A stretch of 64,000 bases of DNA from Halomonas elongata DSM 2581 (GTDB lineage: Bacteria; Pseudomonadota; Gammaproteobacteria; Pseudomonadales; Halomonadaceae): positions 2,790,001-2,854,000 of the forward strand of contig NC_014532.2 in the NCBI RefSeq assembly GCF_000196875.2, given 5' to 3'. Positions 43,823-52,529 of the stretch are shown piece by piece (position 1 is the stretch's first letter; each line of letters opens with the position of its first letter). The translations under genes and the position numbers were made by a program. The notes below the pieces were generated by a model that worked only from the letters and a program-made list of their open reading frames with translations, did not search any database and had not been told where the DNA came from.

Positions 43823-44698
43823 TCAGGTTCGATCAGTTCCCCGGACATGCGCCACAATCGTCTCGGCAACGGCATCCACCCGTTCCGACTCCAGATGCAG
43901 GTGGTGGCCACCCGCCAGCACCCGCCTCGTCAGCTCGGCGACCGCAGCCCTTCTCGACGTCATGCCCTCGCGCTCTCCCAGGATGCCTTCCTGACCCTCG
44001 ACCAGCAGAACATCGCAGCTCATGGCGCCCAGTGCGGCCAGCACCTGATCGGGCGTCAGGCGAACCGGCGAGGCCCAGCGCAGGCGCGGGTCGCTGCGCA
44101 GCCGCCACTCGCCCCATGCCAGCGCCTCCAGATTTCGCTCGACCAGGGGCCTGGCGGTTTCCGCGTCGATCGGCGAGGCACTGCCGGCCACCCGCGCCGC
44201 CACGGCGCTCTCGATATCAGCATAGCGAGGCGCCGACGCGCAGGGCCGTCGACGGGCTTGCAGCCCCTTGCGCAACTGGCGTGGCAACGCCGACGGCGCA
44301 GTGGTCACGGCACCGAGGCCATCGATCAGGACCAGCCGCTCGACGCGTTCCGGCAGGCCGGCGGCAAGCAGGCAGGCCACCCCGGCACCCATGGAATGCG
44401 CCAGCAGCGGGGCACGCTCGAGGCCCAGCGCATCGAGGGCATCGAGCACGTCATGACAGTAGTCCCAGAGGGCATAGCCCCCGTCCCCGACCAGATAACG
44501 CGAGTGCCCATGGCCCGCGAAATCGAGCGCCACCACCCGGATGCCCAAGCTCGATGCGAGGCGCGGCGCCAGGCGCGAGAAACTGGCGGCATTGTCCAGC
44601 CAGCCATGCAGGGCGAGCCAGGTCGGCGCCCGGGCCTCGCCCCAGGACAGGGCAGCCAGGCGACCGTCGGCAAGACGCATGGGCTCTCCCTGTGTCAT
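43823..44698 (-). CDS. Alpha/beta hydrolase
   Basis: A 291-residue alpha/beta-hydrolase-fold protein. LHGWLDNAASF forms the HG oxyanion region (31-32), DFAGHGHS follows, and the nucleophile elbow HSMGAG gives Ser102; a late Gly-Gly-His-His stretch supplies the His. Similar proteins act as esterases, epoxide hydrolases or haloalkane dehalogenases; none can be chosen from sequence. The start overlaps the previous gene's stop (ATGA), so the two hydrolases are coupled. Confidence 0.87.
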   Translation of the reverse strand: MTQGEPMRLADGRLAALSWGEARAPTWLALHGWLDNAASFSRLAPRLASSLGIRVVALDFAGHGHSRYLVGDGGYALWDYCHDVLDALDALGLERAPLLAHSMGAGVACLLAAGLPERVERLVLIDGLGAVTTAPSALPRQLRKGLQARRRPCASAPRYADIESAVAARVAGSASPIDAETARPLVERNLEALAWGEWRLRSDPRLRWASPVRLTPDQVLAALGAMSCDVLLVEGQEGILGEREGMTSRRAAVAELTRRVLAGGHHLHLESERVDAVAETIVAHVRGTDRT

Positions 44699-45507
44699 CG
44701 TTCACCTCCATCCAGCAGGGTATCGAGCATGGCCAGCAGGGCCTCGCGAGTCGCTTCGGGGTGTTCCATGGGGAACATGTGGCCGCCGGGCACCTCGGCG
44801 ACCCTGACACCTCGACGCCTCAAGCGACGTCGCCGACGCGACGTGAGCAGATCGGACTCATCACCGGCCAGCACGCCCAGCGGCACCCTGGCACGCTCGG
44901 GGAGAGCGTTCAGGTGATCGGGCAGGTGGCGGAAGATGTCGACTTCGATATCGGGGTCATAGCGCAGAACCACCCCACCCTCCTCGAGCTCCCGGGTACC
45001 GCCCTCGATGTAATCATCCAGGGCCTGGTCGGTGAAACGACGAAACAGGCTGCGGCGACGCAGATAGTCGCGCATCGCCGAACGGTCCGACCAACGGGAA
45101 CGGCGCCCCAGGGTCCGCCCCGCCGGGGTGACCCGATCGACGAAACCGAGGCGCTTGGCCAGCTTCATGGCCATGGCGTCGACGCCCAGCATCAAGGGAG
45201 GATCGAGCATCACCACACAGCGGAAGCGTTCCGGCGCCTGCTCGGCGGCCATGGCCGTCAGCACGCCGCCCATGGAATGCCCGACGCCGATCACCGGTTC
45301 GGAGAACGCCTGTAACTGCTCCAGCAGTTCGTCGCGCAGCGCCAGCCAGTTGTGGCCCACGGGAAAGTCGGGATGATGACCGAGCTGCTCCACGGGATGC
45401 ATGTCGAAACGCGCCTCGAGCGGCGCCAGGAAACTGCGGTAGCTTCGGCCGGGAAAGCCGTTGGCATGGGCGAAGACAAGAGGCGTGGCGGTAGCAGGCT
45501 GGGGCAT
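44695..45507 (-). CDS. Alpha/beta hydrolase
   Basis: A 270-residue alpha/beta-hydrolase-fold protein. AHANGFPGRSY is the N-terminal oxyanion motif, the nucleophile is Ser78 in GHSMGG, Asp is in the LAGDESD segment, and His is in GGHMFPMEHP. A basic cluster (RRRRRLRRRG, about 216-225) lies between them. The substrate is unknown. First gene of a tandem of three serine hydrolases (this, 43823-44698 and the patatin gene). Confidence 0.87.
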   Translation of the reverse strand: MPQPATATPLVFAHANGFPGRSYRSFLAPLEARFDMHPVEQLGHHPDFPVGHNWLALRDELLEQLQAFSEPVIGVGHSMGGVLTAMAAEQAPERFRCVVMLDPPLMLGVDAMAMKLAKRLGFVDRVTPAGRTLGRRSRWSDRSAMRDYLRRRSLFRRFTDQALDDYIEGGTRELEEGGVVLRYDPDIEVDIFRHLPDHLNALPERARVPLGVLAGDESDLLTSRRRRRLRRRGVRVAEVPGGHMFPMEHPEATREALLAMLDTLLDGGER

Positions 45508-45611
45508 GGCATCTTCCGGTTTGGCGGGCCGTCTGGTGATAGCAGGCTAACGGGAATACCATGGTGCGCCAAGTCGCCTTTCGCCCCATTCATCCGCTAC
45601 CAGGAGTCAAC

Positions 45612-45719
45612 GTGACGCACCGCCCCGACAAGCCCCGCCGAGACACCCGCCTGCGCAACCGGGTCTTTTTCGCCACCGTGGCCATTGCCGTGGTCGTCGG
45701 ACTCTGGCTGGCACGCTAG
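45612..45719 (+). CDS. Small single-pass membrane protein
   Basis: 35 residues from GTG 45612 behind AGGAG, ending TAG 45717-45719. A basic N-terminal half (RRDTRLRNR) precedes one hydrophobic helix (VFFATVAIAVVVGLWLA) and a final Arg, consistent with a type II-like one-pass inner-membrane peptide. It fills the gap between the hydrolase gene and the FadR-type gene almost exactly. No known family recognised. Confidence 0.5.
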   Translation: MTHRPDKPRRDTRLRNRVFFATVAIAVVVGLWLAR

Positions 45720-45722
45720 GGT

Positions 45723-46457
45723 CTATTCCTCGAGATAGCGCGCGTACATCTCCTTCGAACGGTTGAGATGGTCATGCATCGCCGTGCGCGCCGCCGGACC
45801 GTCCCGCTCGAGAATCGCCTCCAGGATCCGGGCATGTTCCTGCTGCACCAGTTCGAGGTAACGTGCCGAGGAACTGGGATCGATGTCGATGCTGAGCAGC
45901 TTGGAGCGAGGGATCATGCTTTCGCTGAGCGGCTCGTAGAAGCGGTCGAAGAATACGTTGTGCGTCGCCTTGACGATGGCGTGGTGGAAGGCAAAATCCT
46001 CCCGGCGCGCCTGAGACTGACTGGCCTGAACCGCCGAGAATTCCGCATGTCGCGCCTCCAGGCGCGCCCGGTCTTCCGCGTCATGGCGTAACGCGGCCAG
46101 CTCGGCGGCGCTGGGTTCCAGCGTCAACCGCAGCTCCAGGACCTGGAGAATGTCCTCGACGGTTGTGGGGCTGATGTGCACGGCCGGCCGCGGCTCGACC
46201 ACATCGGTACGCAGCACCGTCGTCCCGACGCCACGTCGAGTCTCGACCAGGCCGAGCGACTTGAGATGCGTGATGGCCTCGCGAATCACCGTGCGACTCA
46301 CCCCGAAGGCGTCACACAGCTCGCTCTCGGTGGGCAGCTTGCTGCCCACCGGCGTGTCCCCCGAGGTGATCCGTCGCTCGAGTTGCTCCAGGACCGCCTT
46401 GGACAAGCTGCCCTCGCGAGTAATGCGCTTGACGCCCCATGAATTCGACACCGCCAT
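45723..46457 (-). CDS. FadR-family GntR transcriptional regulator
   Basis: A likely regulator of the adjacent sugar-acid genes. It has 244 residues from ATG 46457 with AAGGA upstream; ATG 46475 is less supported. The N-terminal winged helix-turn-helix shows LPTESELCDAFGVSRTVIREA and LVETRRGVGTTV. The C-terminal FCD domain (about 95-240) has Asp/His metal ligands in the HHAIV and HLNRS regions. FadR-type regulators such as GguR control galactarate/glucarate/galacturonate use in other proteobacteria. It follows the udh-ldh2 unit with 182 bp between, enough for its own promoter. Confidence 0.9.
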   Translation of the reverse strand: MAVSNSWGVKRITREGSLSKAVLEQLERRITSGDTPVGSKLPTESELCDAFGVSRTVIREAITHLKSLGLVETRRGVGTTVLRTDVVEPRPAVHISPTTVEDILQVLELRLTLEPSAAELAALRHDAEDRARLEARHAEFSAVQASQSQARREDFAFHHAIVKATHNVFFDRFYEPLSESMIPRSKLLSIDIDPSSSARYLELVQQEHARILEAILERDGPAARTAMHDHLNRSKEMYARYLEE

Positions 46458-46594
46458 CTCACATCCTTTTGCCATTGAACCACCGCGTCATATCACGCAC
46501 GCAGTGCAGTCAAATCATCGTCCGGGCCAGCGATCGGTCCTTTCCGTATCGTATCATCGAAACAGCGCAGGACCATTGCCCCTTACCTCTTTTT

Positions 46595-46607
46595 CATCAT
46601 ACATCAC
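46595..46607 (-). promoter_or_regulatory. Possible operator upstream of the FadR-type gene
   Basis: The minus strand reads GTGATGTATGATG. It shares TGTATGATG with the kdgD operator and TATGATG with the TRAP operator. The site is 140 nt before the regulator start and could allow autoregulation. Confidence 0.35.
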
Positions 46608-46639
46608 ACTCAAAAATGTTACCGACCATGCCGCCATGA

Positions 46640-47671
46640 TCACGTGCCGGGGCCCTTCGGCTGGCGCAGTCGATCCAGCTCCTGATACAGCGTTGCCGGG
46701 ATCGTCACGCCAATCTCCCGGCTACGGCGGCGCGCCTCGTGGCGACGCTGCGAAGGAAGTCGCGCCCCCTGTGCCAGCACGCCCTCGAACAGCGCCTCGG
46801 CATGCTGCATATGCCGCTCCCGATCCGTGCCCAGCAAGGTAGCGGGATCGATGGCCAGCAGCAGTTCTCCGTGAAAGGGCTTCCCCTGACCATCGGCATT
46901 GGCCGGTTGGGTCTCATGGCCCAATAGATCACCGATCAGCGGGCCGGCCAGCAGTTCGATCATGATCGAGAGCGCCGAGCCCTTGTAGCCTCCGAACGTC
47001 AGCATCGCACCTTCCAGCGCCGTCGCGGGATCCGTCGTCGGCTCTCCCTGCCGATCGACCGCCCAGCCCTCGGGGATCGCCTCGCCGGCACGACGATGCA
47101 GCTCGATTTCGCCGCGCGCCACTACGCTGGTGGCGAAATCGAAGGTATAGGGGAAAGTACCGGGGCGCGGCCAGGAAAAGGCAATGGGATTGGTGCCGAG
47201 CAAGGGCGCCTGGCCACCCGCCGGCGCCACGAAGGCATGACTCGGCGTCATCGCCAGCGCAACGAGTCCCTCTTCCGCGAGGGACTCCACTTCAGGCCAC
47301 AGGGCCGAAAAATGAAAGGCGTTGTTGAGCGCCAGCATGGCGATCCCGTTGGTTCTCGCCTTGTCGATCAGCGCAGGACGCGCCTGCTCGAAGGCCAGCA
47401 AGGAACATCCCTGTCGAGCATCGGCACGCACCACGCCAGGGGCGATATCGATGATCTCGGGCGTCGCATCGGGGCTGACACCACCATGATGCAACGTATC
47501 GACACAGCCGATCAGCCGATACAGCCCATGGGAATGGCATTCATCGCGCTGTGCCGCGACCACGCTGCGGGTGATGGCACCGGCATGCGCCTCGTCGAAG
47601 CCATGCCGGGTAAGCACTTCCCGACTCAGCGCCTCCGCCTCATCCAGCGTCAGAGTGACCGTATCGTCCAT
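46640..47671 (-). CDS. Ldh2 family (malate/lactate/ureidoglycolate) NAD(P)-dependent oxidoreductase
   Basis: A member of the PF02615 family, which reduces or oxidises 2-keto/2-hydroxy acids and cyclic imines. It has 343 residues from ATG 47669-47671 (MDDTVTLTL) with AGAGG upstream. ECHSHGLYRL, GTNPIAFSWPRPG and GGYKGSALSIMIELLAGPL are family motifs. The substrate is not known. Being last in the galacturonate unit, it may act on a sugar-acid intermediate or by-product. It starts 29 bp after udh. Confidence 0.88.
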   Translation of the reverse strand: MDDTVTLTLDEAEALSREVLTRHGFDEAHAGAITRSVVAAQRDECHSHGLYRLIGCVDTLHHGGVSPDATPEIIDIAPGVVRADARQGCSLLAFEQARPALIDKARTNGIAMLALNNAFHFSALWPEVESLAEEGLVALAMTPSHAFVAPAGGQAPLLGTNPIAFSWPRPGTFPYTFDFATSVVARGEIELHRRAGEAIPEGWAVDRQGEPTTDPATALEGAMLTFGGYKGSALSIMIELLAGPLIGDLLGHETQPANADGQGKPFHGELLLAIDPATLLGTDRERHMQHAEALFEGVLAQGARLPSQRRHEARRRSREIGVTIPATLYQELDRLRQPKGPGT

Positions 47672-47700
47672 TTGGCACCTCTTCTGAAAGGCCGGCTCCC

Positions 47701-48501
47701 TCAATCGTCCGGGTGACCCTGAGCCGCGAATTTACCGCCCTGATAGACGACCGTCGGATCATCGGGATCGATGGCCCCGGCCTTGGCTTCGACCTCGGCA
47801 CGCCATGGCTCGGAAGTGTCGCGCGGCGCCCAGCCGAGAAACGAGGACTTGCTGTTGTCCCACCAGGTCTCGTTATTGGCAGAGGCGCCATAGACCACGG
47901 TATGGGCCAGTTTGGGAGCCACGAAGGCACGCTCGAGCAGCGCGACGAAGTCCTCGACACTCAGCCAGGTTGCCATCATGCGCGTGTCCGCCGGCTTGGG
48001 AAAACATGAGCCGATGCGCACGCTCAGTGTCTCGACGCCGAACTTGTCGTGGTACAGGCTCGCCAGATCCTCCCCGAAACACTTCGAGACCCCATACAGT
48101 GAATCGGGACGATGGGGCACTTCGGTGTCGATCTTGGTGGTACGCGAATAGAAGCCGATCGTGTGGTTCGAGCTGGCAAACACGATACGCGGCTTGCCCA
48201 GCTTGCGGGCCGCCTCATAGAGGTTGTAGACCCCGATGATGTTCGACTGGAGAATGCCCTCCCAGGGCTTCTCCACCGAGACGCCGCCCAGATGAATGAC
48301 ACCATCACAACCATCGACCAGTTCCTTGACGGCCTGCGCATCGGCCAGATCGCACGGCACGATCTCCTCGTGCTCGGCCGCCTCGCCCAGATCGGCGACA
48401 TCCGATAACCGCACCTGATGGGCCAGGCGCTCGAGATGCGGACGAATGGCCTTGCCGACACCACCGGCCGCCCCGGTAACCAGAATCCGATTCAGCATCA
48501 T
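47701..48501 (-). CDS. udh: Uronate dehydrogenase
   Basis: Oxidises D-galacturonate and D-glucuronate to aldarolactones with NAD. It has 266 residues from ATG 48499-48501 behind AAAGGAG. A short-chain dehydrogenase fold: nucleotide site VTGAAGGVGKAI (8-19), Ser111, Tyr136 and Lys140 as catalytic residues (SLYGVSKCFGEDL). SCFPKPADTRMMATWLS and VYGASANNETWWDN are hallmarks of Udh from Agrobacterium and Pseudomonas. It feeds gli and gci encoded upstream in the same unit. Confidence 0.93.
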   Translation of the reverse strand: MMLNRILVTGAAGGVGKAIRPHLERLAHQVRLSDVADLGEAAEHEEIVPCDLADAQAVKELVDGCDGVIHLGGVSVEKPWEGILQSNIIGVYNLYEAARKLGKPRIVFASSNHTIGFYSRTTKIDTEVPHRPDSLYGVSKCFGEDLASLYHDKFGVETLSVRIGSCFPKPADTRMMATWLSVEDFVALLERAFVAPKLAHTVVYGASANNETWWDNSKSSFLGWAPRDTSEPWRAEVEAKAGAIDPDDPTVVYQGGKFAAQGHPDD

Positions 48502-48590
48502 GTTGCTCCTTTGGTCTCGTCGCGCGATTCCTCTGCTCGGGAATCGTTCTATAGGTTGATGAAAGACTCTCTCCGACAGCCGACGCGCCG

Positions 48591-49463
48591 TCAGGCCGCC
48601 TCGAACCCGTACAACGCCGCCGGATTGTCGACCAGGATCTTGTGCCGCACATCCGGACTGGCCCACTCGACCAGTACATCGAGCTGTTCGGCATCATCCG
48701 GGTATTGGGAGCGCGGCACGCCGACATGGGGCCAGTTGCTCCCCCACAGGATGCGCTCCGGGGCATGCTCGATGACACGCCTGGCAATGGCACCGACATC
48801 AGCGTAATGGGGGCCACCCTCCAGGCTCGCCTCGTATCCCGCACAGATCTTGAACCAGGCATTGCCGCGATCGAGCAAGCGCAGAAGCTCGTCGACACGC
48901 GGATCGTCGGCCGGCACCGGATCCATGAACTTGCCGATATGATCGATGATGTAATCGCCCTCGATGCGGCGCAGCTCATCTCGATAGTCGTCGAGATGGC
49001 GGCCATTGAACTGCACCATCAGATGCCACCCCAGCGAGCGGATCCGTCGCTCGACATCGAGCATCCGGTCAATCTTCACGGCACCGCCCGGCAACTGCAT
49101 GATGCGTGCGCCACGCACGCCGCGTTCATGCCAGGCCTCGAGCTCATGGTCCGGCGTATCCGGCGTCACCACCGCAACGCCTCGGGCCGTCTCGGGCCCC
49201 AACTGCGACAGGGCATCGAGCAAGGCGCTGTTATCACACTGGTAAGCATTGGACTGGGTCACCACGACCCGCTCCAGCGACAGGCGACGCTGAACCTGCC
49301 GGTAGTCTTCCACTGTGGCCAGTTCGGGGATCGGCGGGCCACCCGGCTGGGCCTGATAGCCCGGCAGATAGAGATGGATATGGCAATCGGTGGCCCCGGG
49401 CGGTGCCTGCAAGGCCGGCGCCGCTCCATCCAGCGGTCGAGTGTTGACGGGAATCCCGGACAC
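48591..49463 (-). CDS. gli: Amidohydrolase 2 family protein, probable D-galactarolactone isomerase
   Basis: A TIM-barrel amidohydrolase_2 (PF04909) protein of 290 residues. DCHIHLYLPGY begins the barrel, and IIDHIGKF, WGSNWPHV and the late DNPAALYGF are characteristic. In Agrobacterium a family member (GLI) next to gci isomerises galactaro-1,5-lactone to the 1,4-lactone; gene order here supports the same role. An alternative is a lactonase of the pyrone-dicarboxylate type. It lies 2 bp after gci and 89 bp before udh. Confidence 0.83.
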   Translation of the reverse strand: MSGIPVNTRPLDGAAPALQAPPGATDCHIHLYLPGYQAQPGGPPIPELATVEDYRQVQRRLSLERVVVTQSNAYQCDNSALLDALSQLGPETARGVAVVTPDTPDHELEAWHERGVRGARIMQLPGGAVKIDRMLDVERRIRSLGWHLMVQFNGRHLDDYRDELRRIEGDYIIDHIGKFMDPVPADDPRVDELLRLLDRGNAWFKICAGYEASLEGGPHYADVGAIARRVIEHAPERILWGSNWPHVGVPRSQYPDDAEQLDVLVEWASPDVRHKILVDNPAALYGFEAA

Positions 49464-49465
49464 GA

Positions 49466-50602
49466 TCAGTCCTCCTTCAGCGCATGGTGACGCAGGGCGT
49501 CACGATCGATGGCAATACCCAGCCCCGGCCCGTCGGGAATGCGCACGACGCCCGCCTGATGCTCGATGGGCGTTGTAACGACGGCCTGACGGAAAGGATT
49601 CTTGGTACGGTCGAACTCCATGATGGGTTCGATCGGCCGACGCCGCGGCGGGTTGGGCGGCAAGGCCGCCATGAACTGCAGGCTGGCGGCGATGCACACC
49701 GCCGTTCCCCAGACATGGGGCACCAGGCGCACACCGAACATGGCCGCCATGTCCGCGACACGCCGCATCTCGGAGAAACCGCCCACCCCGCATACATCGG
49801 GCTGGGCGATATCCACCGCCCGAGTGGAAAGCGGCTCGAGCATGGCGTAGCGACCATGCCAGTTCTCGCCGCTGGCAACGGGAATCGGCTGTCCTTGTCG
49901 AACGGCTCGATAGGTATCGATCTGCTCGGGTAGCACCGGCTCCTCGAACCAGTCGACCCGATACGGCTCGGCACGCCTGCCGACCTCGAGCGCCTCGAGC
50001 AGGTCATAACCATGATTGGCGTCGATCATCAGGCGGCGCTCCGGGCCGATCGCTTCCCGGGCGGCGGCGATCGCACGCAGATCCTCCTCGACATCGAAAC
50101 CGATCTTGATCTTGACGCCATGAAAGCCCTCCCGGGCATATCCGGCGACCTCTTCGGCGACATCCTGGACCCGATCGACGCCATCGCGACGAAACGAGCC
50201 AGTGGCATAGGCCCGAACTTCCTCGCGAAAACGACCACCGAGCAGCTCACTGATCGAAGCACCGTAGTGCTTGCCCTTGATGTCCCAGAGTGCGATGTCG
50301 ATACCGCTCAGGGCCGTCATCGTCAGGCCACGCTGCCCTTGATCGCGCAACCGGTTATAGAGATCGAGCCAGAGCTTTTCGGTCTCCAGGGGGTTGGCCC
50401 CTACCAGGGCACCGGCATAAAGCCCTACCACCGTGGCATTGGCCTTGGCCGGCCCCAGGCACTCTCCCCAGCCCACGGTGCCGTCGTCACAGACCACCTC
50501 GACCAGGCAATGCTGGCGTCGTTCGAAACGCATCGATGCGCTCTCGAAGGCCTGCTCGAGCTGGTAGTCGAGAATATGCGTATGCACGCTTGCGATCTTC
50601 AT
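49466..50602 (-). CDS. gci: D-galactarolactone cycloisomerase
   Basis: Enolase-superfamily enzyme opening galactaro- or glucarolactone to 3-deoxy-2-keto-hexarate. It has 378 residues, the length of the Agrobacterium enzyme. Lys164/Lys166 in VKIKIGF, metal ligands Asp194 (DANHGYD), Glu220 (WFEEP) and Glu246 (GENW), and the base His296 (PHVWGT) fit the mandelate-racemase subgroup. Other acid-sugar dehydratases share this scaffold; the uronate dehydrogenase and GLI neighbours decide the call. It lies 35 bp after dctM. Confidence 0.9.
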   Translation of the reverse strand: MKIASVHTHILDYQLEQAFESASMRFERRQHCLVEVVCDDGTVGWGECLGPAKANATVVGLYAGALVGANPLETEKLWLDLYNRLRDQGQRGLTMTALSGIDIALWDIKGKHYGASISELLGGRFREEVRAYATGSFRRDGVDRVQDVAEEVAGYAREGFHGVKIKIGFDVEEDLRAIAAAREAIGPERRLMIDANHGYDLLEALEVGRRAEPYRVDWFEEPVLPEQIDTYRAVRQGQPIPVASGENWHGRYAMLEPLSTRAVDIAQPDVCGVGGFSEMRRVADMAAMFGVRLVPHVWGTAVCIAASLQFMAALPPNPPRRRPIEPIMEFDRTKNPFRQAVVTTPIEHQAGVVRIPDGPGLGIAIDRDALRHHALKED

Positions 50603-50637
50603 CGTTGCATCCTGATTGACCGTTATATGAAGAAGCG

Positions 50638-51918
50638 TTACTCGAAAAAGGACGGCAGCATCAGCGATACCGCGGGCACGTAAGTCACCAGCATCAGCAC
50701 AGCGAACAAGGCCAGATAGAAAGGCCAGATGGTGCGCACGGCCTGCTCGATCTTGATCTTGCCGATCACGCTACCGACGAACAGGCAGGAACCGACCGGA
50801 GGCGTGCACAGCCCCAGCCCCAGATTGATCATCAGAATGATGCCGAACTGGATGGGGTCCATGCCGAACTGGGTCGCTACCGGCAGGAAAATCGGCGTAC
50901 AGATCAGGATCAACGCCGCCATGTCCATGATCATTCCCAGGCCGAGCAGCAGCAGGTTGAGCATCAATAGAATGACGTAGGGATTGTCCGAGATCGCCAA
51001 CAGCGCCTCGCTCAACAGCTCCGGCACGCTGTACAGGGCGAGCAGGTAGGAAAAGGCCGAGGCACAGCCCACCAGTATCATCACCAGCGAGGTCGTACGC
51101 ACCGACTGATAGACGGCCTGCTTGAAGGACTCCCAGCGCAGCTCACGATAGACCAGCCCCGTGACCACGATGGCATAAATGGCACCGAAGGCACCGGACT
51201 CCGTCACGGTCAGGATGCCCGACAGGACACCGCCGACGATGATCACGGCCGTCAAAAGACCTGGCAGTGCCGCCGCGAAGCTGATGATCAAAACGTGCCA
51301 ACCCGGGAACTCTTCACCGGCATAACCGCGCTTCACGGCGACCACATAAGCCGCGACGGCCAGCGCCAGACACATCAGGATGCCGGGCACGATCCCCGCG
51401 ATGAACAGTTGGGTCACCGAAATGCCCCCGCCTGCGGCCACGGCATAGAGAATCATGTTGTGGCTGGGCGGAATCACCACCCCGGCGACCGATGACGTCA
51501 CGGTCACATTGACCGCATAGTCGGCGTCATAGCCTTTCTCCTTCATCACCGGCACCAGAATCGACCCCAATGCCGAGGTATCGGCGACCGCCGAGCCGGA
51601 AATGCCGCCGAACAGCATCGAAGAAGAGACGTTGACCAGCCCGAGCCCTCCTCGCACGCGACCCACGGCAGCCGATGCCAGGCGCACCAGACGATTGGAA
51701 ATGCCCCCGTGGAGCATCAGCTCGCCGGCGAGGATGAAGAAGGGAATCGCCAGCAGCGAAAACACGGAAATACCCGACAGGATTCGCTGAAAGCCGACGA
51801 AGAGAGGCAAACCTTCATAGATAAAGGTGACGACCGATGCCAGCCCCACGGCAAAAGCCACCGGTGCACCGACGATCAGGCCAAGGAAAAAGACACCAAA
51901 CAGAATCAGCAGCCCCAT
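50638..51918 (-). CDS. dctM: TRAP transporter large permease DctM
   Basis: The 12-helix subunit that carries the substrate with Na+ symport. It has 426 residues. LIVGAPVAFAVGLAS near the start, GISGSAVADTSALGSI and PPSHNMILY are DctM signatures. Paired with DctQ (4 bp upstream) and DctP. Substrate by context: galacturonate and/or glucuronate. AGG-rich ribosome-binding site overlaps the end of dctQ. Confidence 0.94.
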   Translation of the reverse strand: MGLLILFGVFFLGLIVGAPVAFAVGLASVVTFIYEGLPLFVGFQRILSGISVFSLLAIPFFILAGELMLHGGISNRLVRLASAAVGRVRGGLGLVNVSSSMLFGGISGSAVADTSALGSILVPVMKEKGYDADYAVNVTVTSSVAGVVIPPSHNMILYAVAAGGGISVTQLFIAGIVPGILMCLALAVAAYVVAVKRGYAGEEFPGWHVLIISFAAALPGLLTAVIIVGGVLSGILTVTESGAFGAIYAIVVTGLVYRELRWESFKQAVYQSVRTTSLVMILVGCASAFSYLLALYSVPELLSEALLAISDNPYVILLMLNLLLLGLGMIMDMAALILICTPIFLPVATQFGMDPIQFGIILMINLGLGLCTPPVGSCLFVGSVIGKIKIEQAVRTIWPFYLALFAVLMLVTYVPAVSLMLPSFFE

Positions 51919-51922
51919 GATG

Positions 51923-52459
51923 TTACCTCCCCAGGTGCGTCACGAGACGCTGAACGATAGTGACGATCGAAAACAGCATCATCAGCAGGCCGCTGACCAC
52001 CAGAGGGGCAGCACGCCAGCTTTCGGAAAGGCCAATCATCGGAATGGGACGACCGAGATTTTCCAGCACCATGACACCGCCCTGCCAAGCCATGAAGGCA
52101 CCGAAAAGCATCACGAAGATATCGGCGACATAGCGCATCGCATCTCGCGGCAAGACCGGCAGTCCTTCTCTAATGAACTCGATACTCAGATGTGTCTTGT
52201 TACGCACCCCGGCGGCCGCCCCGAGACAGGTGACATAAACGACGATCAACAGCGATGACTGCTCCACCCAGGTCGGTGTGTCGTTGAGGACATAACGACC
52301 GAAGACGAGCCATCCGAAGGATGCAATCAGAAAGACCAGCAGTACACCCGAGAAGACGATACAAGCTTGAGCGATCCCATCCAGCAAGGCATCGAAAGAG
52401 GATCGTTCCCCAGTATCATCGCTTGCCAAACCGTGGGTATCGTCAGAATAATTGCTCAC
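51923..52459 (-). CDS. dctQ: TRAP transporter small permease DctQ
   Basis: The four-helix small membrane subunit of the TRAP transporter. It has 178 residues from a GTG start (52457-52459). An unusually long hydrophilic N-terminal stretch (about 30 residues, D/S-rich) precedes the first helix. RYVLNDTPTWVEQSS is the classical DctQ motif. It lies between dctP and dctM, with a strong hairpin in the 70-bp gap to dctP. Confidence 0.92.
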   Translation of the reverse strand: MSNYSDDTHGLASDDTGERSSFDALLDGIAQACIVFSGVLLVFLIASFGWLVFGRYVLNDTPTWVEQSSLLIVVYVTCLGAAAGVRNKTHLSIEFIREGLPVLPRDAMRYVADIFVMLFGAFMAWQGGVMVLENLGRPIPMIGLSESWRAAPLVVSGLLMMLFSIVTIVQRLVTHLGR

Positions 52460-52482
52460 GAACTGTCATCCTTTAAAGGGCG

Positions 52483-52508
52483 CCCCGGCGCCATAACCGG
52501 CACCGGGG
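52483..52508 (-). repeat. Intercistronic stem-loop between dctP and dctQ
   Basis: A ten-pair stem (CCCCGGTGCC with GGCGCCGGGG on the minus strand, one G-U) with a six-base loop, 20 nt after dctP. No T-run. Such hairpins often protect the binding-protein message or reduce read-through. Confidence 0.7.
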
Positions 52509-52529
52509 TTTCCGAGAAAATTCACAGGA

